From Coemansia sp. RSA 1804 (Eukaryota > Kickxellomycota > Kickxellomycetes > Kickxellales > Kickxellaceae): a stretch of 11,661 nt of DNA. The position numbers and the translations under genes are program-made. A model generated the notes under the pieces. It saw only the letters and a program-made list of their open reading frames with translations. It did not search any database and was not told the DNA's origin. Each line of letters opens with the position of its first letter. Position 1 is the first letter of the stretch. Below, in pieces: positions 1-8,871 of this stretch. The stretch spans positions 1 through 11,661 of the forward strand of contig JANBTH010000763.1 of the NCBI GenBank assembly GCA_027578815.1, given 5' to 3'.

Positions 1-189
1 GCTCGTTATTAGTGTGGAAGACCAAATAAAATAAAAGAGGGACTAAGGGCTAAGCGGAACAGCTGTCATTTGAGCAACCTGAATAAGAGTAGGGAAAAAT
101 GCACACCCACACTCGGGGGTGTTCTCCACACCCTCCCCTTCCACTTTTCGTTGGGATTGCATATTGCAATGCTGTCTTGTTTTTGGCTG

Positions 190-271
190 CCTTTTTTTTC
201 TTTCTTTCTCTCTCTTCCCTTTTTAGAGATTGATAGAGAAGAAACGGAGTAAGAGGAGGGGGGGCGGGAGG
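190..271. repeat. Pure pyrimidine tract followed by purine/G-rich tract
   Basis: Bases 190-224 are 35 consecutive C/T residues, followed at once by AG, so the plus strand here resembles a 3' splice-site polypyrimidine tract. After a short gap the strand switches to a purine-rich run at about 239-271 that ends in G runs (255-271, interrupted by one C and single A residues). Such Y/R switches are common in fungal promoters and 5' leaders. No exon could be attached to the splice-like AG. Confidence 0.5.
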
Positions 272-1142
272 CCACCAACCCTAAACGCCTCTACCCCCTA
301 CTGTGCTCGTGTCGGTTTGCTTATTTCTTCTTTCCTTTATTTGTTCCTATCGCGGACAGAAGCAACAAAACAAAAACAAAGAGCGAGCAATGGCAGACTA
401 GCACAAGCGGCAGCCAGCCCGTCTCCTCCTTCCTACTCTAGATAAGCTACATCGTCCCTCGAGGCATTCATTCGATGGGAGGAAATAAAGCAAGCTGCAG
501 TACCAATGCAAAAACTTCCGCTATTTTTTGGCGTGCGCATGGATAATAGGCTGGTAGTGCTGGTGTTGGTGTTGGGCCTTGAGGGACCTCGCCCTCTATT
601 TTATTCCTTTCTGCACTCATTACAATCCTACTCAGGTCACAACACTGCAACATTGCCCCCCATTCGCAGACTCCGTCGTCTTTTGCTTCTTTGTGGACAC
701 TGAATCCCAAAGAGAAACGAAAAATAACACACACAAAAGAAGGGCCTCATTTCCTCCTCTCCCCTGCCTCTTCGTTCCGCTCCATTACGTATCTGTCTTG
801 GTTTCAATGGTGTGTTGTTCCCTTTATTCCTGGGTGTCACACCACGACGGCCTTGCATGTATGAATTTACCTCTTCCCCCCATCCACACTTTGTCCGCTG
901 CGCTTTTAAAAAAAGTGCAGTTGTCATTTCTTCTGAAATTGCACTATTATCTTGTGGACCGTTCCGCTAGCGAGCATCAAAAATGACAGGCCATAGCCTT
1001 CATTTTCCCTTTTTCACCTCTATTCTTTCAGCCACAAAACTCTGCGAAGAAGAGGGTCACTCAACCAGTCCGATGCTTGAAGAGAATCCCTTCTACTCCA
1101 CCTCACATCTGCTCCTCCTGTGTGGCGGAACAATCAATAAAG

Positions 1143-1153
1143 GCGCGCGCGCG
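1143..1153. repeat. Alternating GC run
   Basis: Eleven bases of strict G/C alternation followed by a run of G, lying two bases after an AATAAA hexamer (1136-1141). It stands out against an AT-leaning background. It is too short to assign a role. Confidence 0.5.
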
Positions 1154-2951
1154 GGGGGAAAGGACCAGCAATCTCACATCACGCCTAAATTGCGATGAAT
1201 CTTTCTTTTTCCCTTTTTTTCCGTGCGCACGAACAATTGACTGATTGCCCACTCAAAAAGTAAAGGGTATCAGTAAAAAGGATGGACAGGTCATATAACA
1301 ATAATTGTTTTTCTTTACTGTTCCTTTTAAAATTCTTCGGTACAATCTCGCTAGATGCACTTCAATTCACCCGCAGGTCAAAGAAGCCGGCTTCAATACG
1401 AAGGGATTCGCTCCCGCCTTCTTTTTGCCTCTTCATTTCTTCACAGCTGCACACCATTTGTTTTTGCGTCTTACGCTGACAGATTCGATATCACAACGGA
1501 ACAACACAAAGGAGAGAAAAATGCATTTACAAAAGGCTGCCAAAGTAAACAAAAACCTGTTTGCGGCGAGGATTGGTTGAAAGGGCGAAAAAGCTTCGGC
1601 TGGCTTCGTCTTATTATTGTTGCTGCATGAAGCACAGCTTCTTTTTTATTTTGTCGTTTTTCCTACTCCTCCTCATTTCCTCTGTCCAATAGGCGTTTGG
1701 TATTATTACACTACACAGAGCAGATTCTTGCTGCAGCCACGAAACTGTTGTCCTGATACATTCGCAGACTTTTTTTGAACATGTACGTTGGGCGCTTCTG
1801 ATTGGGATTTGGCCTTTCCAGTATCAATCTTATTCGCTCTTCCGTTTCTGAGCTGCATGATCTTGTGTTTGCTTTCTGTGTCCAGCATAAAAACAACCAG
1901 CTCTTTCTTCTTTTGTTCGCCTTTTCCTTTTTTATTTGCTGCATTCAGTCACGTTGTGCGTCTGGTGCTTTTTTGTTTTACTTTCCTTTTTCGCTCGTAC
2001 GGCAATTCCAACTTGAAAACCAAACGAGCATTCTGGACCAAAAGAGCCTTCAAGGACGCTCCAGTCAGACTGATTGCTTTTTCACATTTATTTACTGGTG
2101 TTGTCTGATGTGCAAAGAGTCTATGTGATAACGTGCGGTGGCGACATTATTTAATTCACGAAGGATTGCCATTACATTCGCACCAAAACCAGAAACAACA
2201 GATGAAGCAAAAAATAAATGAATGAAAGCAAGCAGGTATGGAAAATGGCTGCAAAACAATAACATCCTATATGTGCATTCATGTGCGTGTTTCACGCCCT
2301 GTGCTGTGCTGCGTCCAACGAATCCCAGCAGCGACAAGCAGATACAAATGTGTCCTGTACATGCTACATTAAAGAATCAGAAATAGAAACGACATGGGCT
2401 TGCTTGTCCTGTCCATTTGTCCCCGCCCCATCAATTTCTTGTTGCTTATTCCAACTCAGTCCTCACTTTACCAACAAAACCCTACCGATTCAAAATTTTC
2501 CGCTTACATTCTGCTCTCTAACAATGCTCTCAATACCCAAAAATACCAATGCATTACAATTCCGAACACAATTGTTCTTTTGCTTTCTATAGTGGCCTTG
2601 CATCTCTGCCGACAATGAAAGTAACGAAAAAAAAGTAAGAGATACAGCATCGCCAACATTCACTTTGGATGCGGAGTATTTTTTTCCGTGCCCATTGTTC
2701 ATACAACTTTTTTGTTCATTTGTCTTGTATTCATTTGTTTGACACAAGCTGGGCAAGACGTGAGACCAATGGCTGTAGATCCGGCATCGTAACAACAATG
2801 TCCAACATGTCTGTATTTCTCATACAAATTGGTCCAATTGAAAGCGTTTCTGGACAGATGACAAGCCCACATCTGCAATGATAACAACAGACGAACACTA
2901 GCACCAGCAGCAGCAAAAAAAACAACAAAACGGGCCATGTGCTTATCTACA

Positions 2952-2974
2952 GTTTGTTTTGTTTTGTTTTGTTT
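2952..2974. repeat. GTTTT microsatellite
   Basis: The pentamer GTTTT is repeated three times in full, with a partial GTTT unit at each end, over 23 bases. It follows a CAG/CAA-rich run at about 2899-2932. This is a simple-sequence repeat without coding context. Confidence 0.85.
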
Positions 2975-3129
2975 CATTCGCAAAGACTGCAAAGAAAACG
3001 TCTTTAGCAATCAGTCAATAATTATCCGATTTATTGCCCCTGTTTTTCAATCCCAATTGGTGTATTTTTTGGTTGCCAATCGTTTCATTGCCCTGTAATA
3101 AAAAAATCCACACCACCATGCACATGCAT

Positions 3130-3514
3130 GTTTTTCTGTGCAGAATCTTCGTCCGGCTTTCATCTACACTTTCGCCTAAACGACACGAAACGAGGAGTGC
3201 CAGCTTCAGCTGTTGCGAGATACCCGTGGCCCCGATCCAGAGGGACAGGGCGAGGTTCGCCACCGTCGCCAGCAGCAGCGCCAGAGACGCAGGCAGAGAC
3301 ATTAGGCTGAGCGTATTGCTTACAGAACTAAGCATAAGGAGAATCCACCGCAGCTGCAATAAACTTTCGGCACATTGCAAACGGTCTCCAGCAAAACGGT
3401 GCAGTTCCTGAGCGCTTCCAACGCGGCAATCGTGTCAGGGACAATGCAGCTGTGCCAGATAATGGCGAGGTGCCTGCTGATGGTCCCCCTGCTCAGCGTC
3501 GACGCACAGACTAG
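3130..3514 (-). pseudogene. Possible degraded coding island (unidentified, hydrophobic)
   Basis: This block is visibly GC-richer than the AT-rich DNA on either side and on the minus strand gives protein-like text in two overlapping frames. One frame is open for 64 codons (3514 down to 3323). It includes the amphipathic string DTIAALEALRNCTVLLETVC and then hits a stop. A second frame, open from 3434 downward, continues with a leucine/alanine-rich segment (SLALLLATVANLALSLWIG) that could span a membrane. The overlap at 3434-3323 is what a single frameshift in an old gene would leave, but an intron with non-obvious borders, or chance, could give the same picture. No family was recognised. A vague resemblance to hydrophobic peroxin-type (PEX11-like) segments is not strong enough to name it. 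The plus-strand readings are low-complexity R/S-rich and look non-coding. Confidence 0.3.
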
Positions 3515-3609
3515 TCATTAGCTGTCATTAAACCGCAGTCTTTAACGATTCTGCGACAGAACAGATCCCCCTATTAGGGACAAGGAAAACGCCAAATTCC
3601 TCTCCTAGA

Positions 3610-4872
3610 GGTGAGTACTTATATGTTGTTTATTATGTTAAAATGTGCTATTGATATTGTTCTGTTTCTGTATATTTAAATGATAGTCGAATCGCCTTCT
3701 GCCTTTTGCACACCTTCGCCATGCCAAATCTGGCTTTATTTTTAATCGGGCTGTTATTTTGTCGTTTCTTCTGCTTTTGTCTACTCGATTCACGCTCTGG
3801 ACAAATGCGTCTGAATTTATTCATCGATTCTAACATTAAAGTAAAATGGCAACAAAACTAATATATCGAAAAGTTCGACTGCATGGATGATATTGGTTCA
3901 CTAGTTTATTCACATGGTGTTGTGAAAATTTTAAAACAGAAACGATTGTCATAATATTTAGAATATATATGGTAATTTATGGTTTCTTTGCAATTCTGTC
4001 CTTGTAAGGAAACATTTGCCAATTTTCCGTACTTGCGGCACCCCTTTTGCCAAATTCAATAGTGGACACATGCAACTTGAATCCATGTTTAATCTACCTC
4101 TTGCCCTGTAAAGGAATTTCTTTTGCTTTGTTTTTTGGTTCCCACTGCCAATCTATAATAAACTATTGCATGATATCGTCTGTAACTCTACTGACGAATC
4201 GCCTTGTAATATTTTGTCTGCTTTCCTTTATTTCTGTCTTGTTTTTGCTATTGCATGTTTATCTAATTGGACTACAATTGGTTTAAATAAAACGGAAATT
4301 GGTTTATTTTGATTCAGATCGAAAAAAAGACAACATAAACGCCTAATTGTAAAATAGAACGTAAGATTTACTTTTCCTTTTTGAGTGAAAAAGGTATAGG
4401 GTTACTTCTTATTTTACTATTTTCCGCTTTTTCTCTTCTCATGATGTTGTCAATCATTTACGCGTTTCTCTGCTTTTGTGGCTAAAAAACTAAAGATTCT
4501 AAAAAACAAAAATACTATTTGCGATTGACCAGTTCTTTTTTCTTGATAAAGTTACCGCATTTATTTATTTTTGTAAATCACCAATTTCTCCGTTTTTCGG
4601 TTATCTTTTTAGCAAGAACATTCTTATTTTGATTAATCATCTCCTTGGCCGGCAATCAAATTACTATTTTTATTTCCAGGAAATTCGATTTTGTTACTAA
4701 CAACTTTTATCTTGCTAACATGTGTGACGGTACTTGCGTTATCACAGCCGTGCAGAACCTTGCTTGACAAGAAAATCACAGAATCTTAATCAATTTCGAC
4801 AATAAAAAATCCAATACGAACATACCAAAAACAGGATCAAGCTTCCTAAACGCTGCTACCAAGTCATTTGTA
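3610..4872. other. AT-rich intergenic region downstream of the P450 gene
   Basis: The sequence is strongly AT-rich with frequent T and A runs and stops in every frame. The longest frame (79 codons) is F/L/I-rich and resembles nothing known. It begins just after a small hairpin-forming sequence (about 3599-3611, arms CCTCT/AGAGG) and a GTGAGT string at about 3611 that matches a 5' splice donor but has no exon to serve. The last few hundred bases next to 4873 should contain the 3' untranslated region and poly(A) site of the minus-strand P450 gene. Nothing else is supported. Confidence 0.6.
4669..4674 (-). terminator. Candidate poly(A) signal of the P450 gene
   Basis: TTTATT on the plus strand reads AATAAA on the minus strand, about 200 bases beyond the P450 stop codon. 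The surroundings are AT-rich, so a chance match is possible. I saw no closer canonical hexamer. Confidence 0.35.
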
Positions 4873-6498
4873 TTATTCGCCATTTGCATTTGTTCTGGAT
4901 ATCACCAAACGGCAGTCGCGGTGAGCATATGTAGGCGCGAATGTCACAAACGTCTTTGCATCCATGACTTTGGGCAGCCCTCTTTCGTCAAGCAAATTGG
5001 GGCCAAGATGCGTGTAGTCAGCTGGAAGCTCAAAATTGTAGTTCTTCAATATGTTGGGAAGAATCGTCAGCATTTCCCACCATGCAAGGTAGCGTCCGGG
5101 GCAGATGCGTCTGCCGTGGCTGAATGACAGCAGGTTGCGCGATGCTTCCTTGTCCTTAATGAAACGAGTGGGGTCGTACTCATGTGGCCTGTCCCAGTAC
5201 TTGCTGTGGTAGTTGGCGCACCCCATGTTGACGAACATCAGGGTGCCTTCGGGAATGAAATGGCCCTGGAGAACAATGCCACCCCTTGGCGCTACTCGTG
5301 GAATCATTCCGCCAACAACGGGGAACAGACGCAGGGATTCGAAGATACATGCTTCGACAAAGGGCAATGTTTCGCGACACTCGTTGTATGTAACAACATG
5401 ATCTGGTTTATAGAGAGAACGCACCTCCTCAACAGCACGCTTGTAGTGGTGCGGGTAGAGCATCAGCAAATGTATCGCCCACACAGTGGTAAACGCGGTT
5501 GTGTCAGCACCAGCAAGCATCATCAGCATGCTCTCAGCGTGGATTTCCTCGTAGCTCATTTTGGTGCCAGTTTCACTATCCTCAGCATCGATCAGCGCCT
5601 GCAGCAGGTCTACTGGCTTCTCATCCGTTCTGTTCTCTGCCTCCAGCTTTGCCATAAGCTTCTTGCGCACAGTAATCGCCTCATGCGCACAATTGGTAAG
5701 CCTGGTGTAGTAGTGCTCCCAAGGCCAGAACAATACCTTTGCAACGAACGAAGGGAGAATCTGGAACATGGCACGTGTGCAAGTGAGCTTGAACGTTCTT
5801 TCTATCCAGCGAGCTGCAGCCGCATCTGCGGTTTTGATCTCGTCAAGAGTCCTGCCAAATACCAGCTTTGAAAGAACGCCAAAGGCAGCTATGAGGATGT
5901 CGTCGCAGTAGTTCACTTCAGCCTTTCCGGTGGCGCTCTGATCTAAAAGTCCGTCCCATTTTCTCATTATCGAGTGAATGCCTTGATCCATGATTGTTTC
6001 CTGCATCTTGGAAAGGTGGCGGGGCTGAAAGTAGGGTACAATCTGCCGATGACGAACACCAGCATCCTTGTTGTCTTGCAGAGTAAGAGATGTCTCAACG
6101 CCAGTAAACCTGACAATTCGGTAGTATGGAGCCTTCTTCACCGCAGAGTTGCCAAGCACTGTGCGGATGTCGTCGGGGTGGCTGACGGCAACGGCGTTTG
6201 GCATGCACATGTACAAATCGCCATACTTGGCACTATCCTCGCGTCCGGTGTATGTAATGAGCCCACGCGCAATGCGCAATTCAATGCGCAGTGAGGTAAG
6301 CTTTCCTAGAAGTGGGCCTGGAAGCTTGCGCAGCGGAGAGAGGTAAAAGGCGTAGACGAATCTGTAAGCAATGATGCAGCAAAGGATAGATAGCATTATA
6401 TTTGTAAATGTTAGCACATCCATATTAACTACGCTATTTTTAAGCGCACCCCCTAGCGCCTGGTAGTTCAGCAACCGGTCAAAATAACTAGCAATCAT
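4873..6498 (-). CDS. Cytochrome P450 monooxygenase, ER membrane-anchored (class II)
   Basis: A complete, intronless 541-residue P450, slightly long for microsomal P450s (about 500-530). These enzymes use heme, O2 and electrons from NADPH-P450 reductase to oxidise lipids or secondary metabolites. Visible features: a hydrophobic anchor at about residues 27-52, followed by the proline hinge LPGP at 59-62; the I-helix oxygen-activation motif AGADTT at 329-334; the K-helix ExxR (E387-R390); PTRF at 443-446; and the heme loop FSHGRRICPG at 459-468, with C466 as thiolate ligand (codon 5101-5103). All core elements are intact. The usual C-helix WxxxR tryptophan is not evident near residues 146-153. 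The chosen ATG has A at -3, but M26 (6421-6423) also has A at -3 and would place the anchor at the extreme N-terminus, giving 516 residues. The gene is divergent from the PCI-domain gene. The CYP family and substrate cannot be named from sequence alone. Confidence 0.97.
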   Translation of the reverse strand: MIASYFDRLLNYQALGGALKNSVVNMDVLTFTNIMLSILCCIIAYRFVYAFYLSPLRKLPGPLLGKLTSLRIELRIARGLITYTGREDSAKYGDLYMCMPNAVAVSHPDDIRTVLGNSAVKKAPYYRIVRFTGVETSLTLQDNKDAGVRHRQIVPYFQPRHLSKMQETIMDQGIHSIMRKWDGLLDQSATGKAEVNYCDDILIAAFGVLSKLVFGRTLDEIKTADAAAARWIERTFKLTCTRAMFQILPSFVAKVLFWPWEHYYTRLTNCAHEAITVRKKLMAKLEAENRTDEKPVDLLQALIDAEDSETGTKMSYEEIHAESMLMMLAGADTTAFTTVWAIHLLMLYPHHYKRAVEEVRSLYKPDHVVTYNECRETLPFVEACIFESLRLFPVVGGMIPRVAPRGGIVLQGHFIPEGTLMFVNMGCANYHSKYWDRPHEYDPTRFIKDKEASRNLLSFSHGRRICPGRYLAWWEMLTILPNILKNYNFELPADYTHLGPNLLDERGLPKVMDAKTFVTFAPTYAHRDCRLVISRTNANGE

Positions 6499-7386
6499 AT
6501 TTTGTAATAGAAGTAAAGGTTTTTGTGAGAAATAGTAAATTATAGCCTAAACATTGGATGGCAAGAACAGCGTCAAGCTACATTCCTTCTCTTCCCTTTT
6601 ATAATAGCAGAATACGTTTACTTTATTATAAGCCATTTTAGTGTCTTCTTTGGGTCGTGGGAGCAAAAAAAAATTATAATCTCCCTGCTGGATAACAATA
6701 AAGGTGGCTTGCTTTCCATACATACACCAACATACGCATATTTTGCGTACTGAATCCATGTATAAAAAAGCTAAATATGTACGTATTGTCTGGTTGGGAT
6801 GATTGTTAAACTATGCCCATGGCCGAAAATAAACAATAGGCAAAGCAAGAGGGTCTGCTGTAAAACCTGAAATTGTACCAACGGATTGCGTAGGACTCAG
6901 TTGATACAACTGTAAAAGATTTTCTAAGCAATATTCTACGAAGAGGCTAGAGTGTGACGAGGAAGAAAAGAACAGCAGAGAAAGGACAATCAAAAACAAA
7001 CAAGTACTCAGGCAATAAACTATTAGTGCAAAAATAGTGGCTAAAAAAGAGGGCAATTTTATGTATCAACAATGAAACGCCCATACAGATGTACCTAAAA
7101 ATTAGCAACACCGGGTTAGTAATTGGAAACACAAAAGGACCTAAGATGTGGACAGAATAATGGAGCCACATGGATCCTTTATTTTCAGGGCTCTTTCCCA
7201 CAACTATTTGCTGCATCCACGCTAGCATTTGATATCAATAAAATCTACATCATAATCATTCTAATACTACCACTACTACAATTCCCTGCAATTATCTCTA
7301 CCTTATTGTATTTTTCGCTTGTGGGTAAACGTTTGCGCTGTGGGAAATTATATTGTATTCGAAAATTCTAGAGGAAGGAAGTAGAA
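6499..7386. promoter_or_regulatory. Divergent intergenic promoter region between the P450 and PCI genes
   Basis: These 888 bases separate the two start codons and must hold both promoters and 5' leaders. The stretch is AT-rich without coding potential; the frames present are rich in I/L/F or S and have no motif. A TATA-like box for the P450 lies at 6597-6603. No clear TATA box was seen close to the PCI-gene ATG, as is common for housekeeping genes. Whether regulation is shared cannot be read from the sequence. Confidence 0.6.
6597..6603 (-). promoter_or_regulatory. Candidate TATA box of the P450 gene
   Basis: TTTTATA on the plus strand reads TATAAAA on the minus strand, about 100 bases upstream of the P450 ATG. 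That is a plausible distance for a fungal promoter with a leader of 60-70 bases. The local AT richness lowers confidence. Confidence 0.4.
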
Positions 7387-8622
7387 ATGTCGGGGCCAGA
7401 GAGGCTTAGCATGGCCATACGTAAATTCAAGATACTCAAGAGCGCAAAGAACGGCGAGGAGCTTGCACAGGTGATTCCCATAGACTCGGTGTATACTGAA
7501 AGAGTTTTGGACGACATTTGGAACGGCAAAGGCAGCTGGGATGTGCTTTACGAAGAGACAACAACAAAGAAGAAGAAGAAGGTGCAGCTGTGGGAAGAGA
7601 TGACGTTGCTGCATTTCCAGGCGGCAGCAATGTACCGGCAAGGAGACTTTATGGCGTCGTACAAGCACCAGCTTGACATGTACAACGTCTATCTGCGTGA
7701 GCTGCCAAACATGTCGCGCTGGGGCGTGCCTGCGCTGTTTGCAATAAGCAACGACCTCAGCCACATTGCGCGGTGTGCAGACCAGCAACAATCGGCCACC
7801 GATCCACATGCAAGGAAGATTGAGGAAGCAACGCGAACTATCAGCCAGGGCTTTTCGCTGTGCATGACGGATCGTGAGGTCTTGCTCAGCAAGTCGCGCA
7901 AATGGGGCACGTACCATATGGCCAACATTCTGTTCAGACTTTACTTGCGACTGAAGGCATACAACCTGTGTACCAGCATGATCCAGGCAATAAAGACCTC
8001 CGAGCTCCCAGCTCTTGACCGCTTTCCCATGGGTGACCAGGTAACGTTTCGCTTCCACCGCGGAATGCTCGCCTTCCGTGGCGAAAAGTACGCATTGGCC
8101 AAAGATGACTTGCTCTTTGCGCTCGAGCACTGCCACCGCAACGCATTCAGGAACAAGACACGAATTCTCGTACATCTAGCGCCAATTATGATGATGGAGG
8201 GCATGCTGCCGCAGTCGCGTCTTCTCCGCCGCTACCCGCCGATCAAAGCCCTCTACGCCGATCTGGCCAAGGCTGTGAGGTCTGGGAATATCGGACAGTT
8301 TGACTTGCTGCTTCAGGCAAAGGAGCAGAAGTTGGCTGCACTGGGTACATATACAGCCGCTGAACAGGTCCGGAAGGTAGCCGTCAGACAACTGCTGTAC
8401 AAGGTGTATCGTTTGGAGAACAAGGCTAGCAGAATATCATTTGTCAAATTCCAGGCCGCATTTGCCGCTGCCAGTCTACCGAATATGGAGCTTGCCGAAG
8501 TTGAATGCATTCTGGCTGACATGATATTTGGAGGATACATGAAGGGATACTTGGCCCACGATCATGGAATTGCCGTTCTCAGCAAGCAAACGCCCTTTCC
8601 GCCCATTAAATCTCTATATTAG
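7387..8622 (+). CDS. PCI-domain protein of the PCID2/Csn12/Thp1 family
   Basis: A complete, intronless 411-residue protein, close to the usual length of this family (about 400-450). Members are nuclear scaffold proteins. Thp1/PCID2 serves the TREX-2 mRNA export complex with a Sac3/GANP partner, while Csn12 is associated with COP9 signalosome and splicing factors. Family landmarks: an N-terminal helical repeat region with the RWGVPALFAISNDL segment (111-124) followed by ADQQ; SRKWGTYHMANILFRLYLRL at 170-189; ALEHCHRN at 245-252 followed by NKTRILVHLAPI; KAVRSGNIGQFD at 295-306; then a C-terminal PCI winged-helix part with VECILADMI (372-380), GYMKGYLAHDHG (383-394) and the hallmark ending SKQTPFPP (399-406). 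A lysine run (61-65, AAG repeats) sits in a probable loop. The ATG has G at -3, and an in-frame M9 is a weaker alternative. I cannot separate a Csn12 from a PCID2/Thp1 role by eye. Confidence 0.93.
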   Translation: MSGPERLSMAIRKFKILKSAKNGEELAQVIPIDSVYTERVLDDIWNGKGSWDVLYEETTTKKKKKVQLWEEMTLLHFQAAAMYRQGDFMASYKHQLDMYNVYLRELPNMSRWGVPALFAISNDLSHIARCADQQQSATDPHARKIEEATRTISQGFSLCMTDREVLLSKSRKWGTYHMANILFRLYLRLKAYNLCTSMIQAIKTSELPALDRFPMGDQVTFRFHRGMLAFRGEKYALAKDDLLFALEHCHRNAFRNKTRILVHLAPIMMMEGMLPQSRLLRRYPPIKALYADLAKAVRSGNIGQFDLLLQAKEQKLAALGTYTAAEQVRKVAVRQLLYKVYRLENKASRISFVKFQAAFAAASLPNMELAEVECILADMIFGGYMKGYLAHDHGIAVLSKQTPFPPIKSLY

Positions 8623-8737
8623 TCTCGTGTAGATTTCATATTTTTGGTTCTTTATTAAGATTATATTCAGAGCCCCCGGTTAGCCACGGATCTTGCTGTA
8701 ATTAAGCACTGCGTCTCCGCCACTAGCCGTGGCAATG

Positions 8738-8744
8738 TATAAAA
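8738..8744 (+). promoter_or_regulatory. TATA box in the PCI-kinase spacer
   Basis: A perfect TATAAAA in a GC-richer context, followed 15 bases later by the palindrome CCGATCGATCGG. It could start the kinase transcript with a leader of nearly 500 bases, or a short separate transcript ending near the AATAAA at 8866-8871. Confidence 0.4.
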
Positions 8745-8865
8745 CCGCCTATTGGACAGCCGATCGATCGGTAGTTGTGACTGCGGATCGCCCGGCAATA
8801 CAGCGTATGACTGATTTCAGTACCCGATGCCTGGCAATGTTGTAAACTGTGAACGATATATGTCA

Positions 8866-8871
8866 AATAAA
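8866..8871 (+). terminator. Candidate poly(A) signal downstream of the PCI gene
   Basis: AATAAA followed by further A residues, 243 bases after the PCI-gene stop codon. It is the clearest plus-strand hexamer in the spacer. It lies beyond the TATA box at 8738, so it might instead end a short transcript begun there. Confidence 0.45.

Larger units (their letters stand above)
1..3130. other. Long gene-free stretch of alternating pyrimidine-rich and purine-rich DNA
   Basis: No reading frame here looks coding on either strand. All are short (at most 135 codons), overlap one another, are rich in F/L/S or K/R because of the T-rich or A-rich runs, and show no recognisable motif. I saw no tRNA T-loop with a pairing stem and no U6- or 5S-like sequence. 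The stretch holds many C/T-rich runs on the plus strand (for example 190-224, 1200-1222 and 1915-1995), purine-rich runs (239-271), a GC-alternating run at 1143-1153, AATAAA hexamers (for example 1136-1141), and a GTTTT repeat at 2952-2974. It could be an unusually long regulatory region, untranslated RNA sequence, or decayed DNA. The sequence alone does not decide. Confidence 0.6.

Noticed and set aside
1788..2128. Two overlapping plus-strand frames of 106 and 108 codons, F/L/S-rich
   Set aside because: The apparent membrane-like text comes from T-rich DNA; the two frames overlap each other almost fully and neither has a family motif.
3600..3620. Strong 5' splice-donor-like string AGGTGAGT on the plus strand
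   Set aside because: Upstream frames are closed by stops within about 30 codons and no matching acceptor with a downstream exon was found in the AT-rich DNA.
3862..3890. GTTCGACT string resembling a tRNA T-loop
   Set aside because: The flanking bases do not pair into a T-stem, and no acceptor, D-arm or anticodon arm can be built around it.
5182..5871. 229-codon plus-strand open frame across the P450 gene
   Set aside because: It lies entirely antisense to a P450 with complete motifs and has no recognisable domain; it is a shadow of the GC-rich coding strand.
7348..8175. 275-codon minus-strand open frame across the PCI gene
   Set aside because: It is antisense to a clearly conserved PCI-family protein, its composition is typical of reverse-frame translation, and it has no motif.
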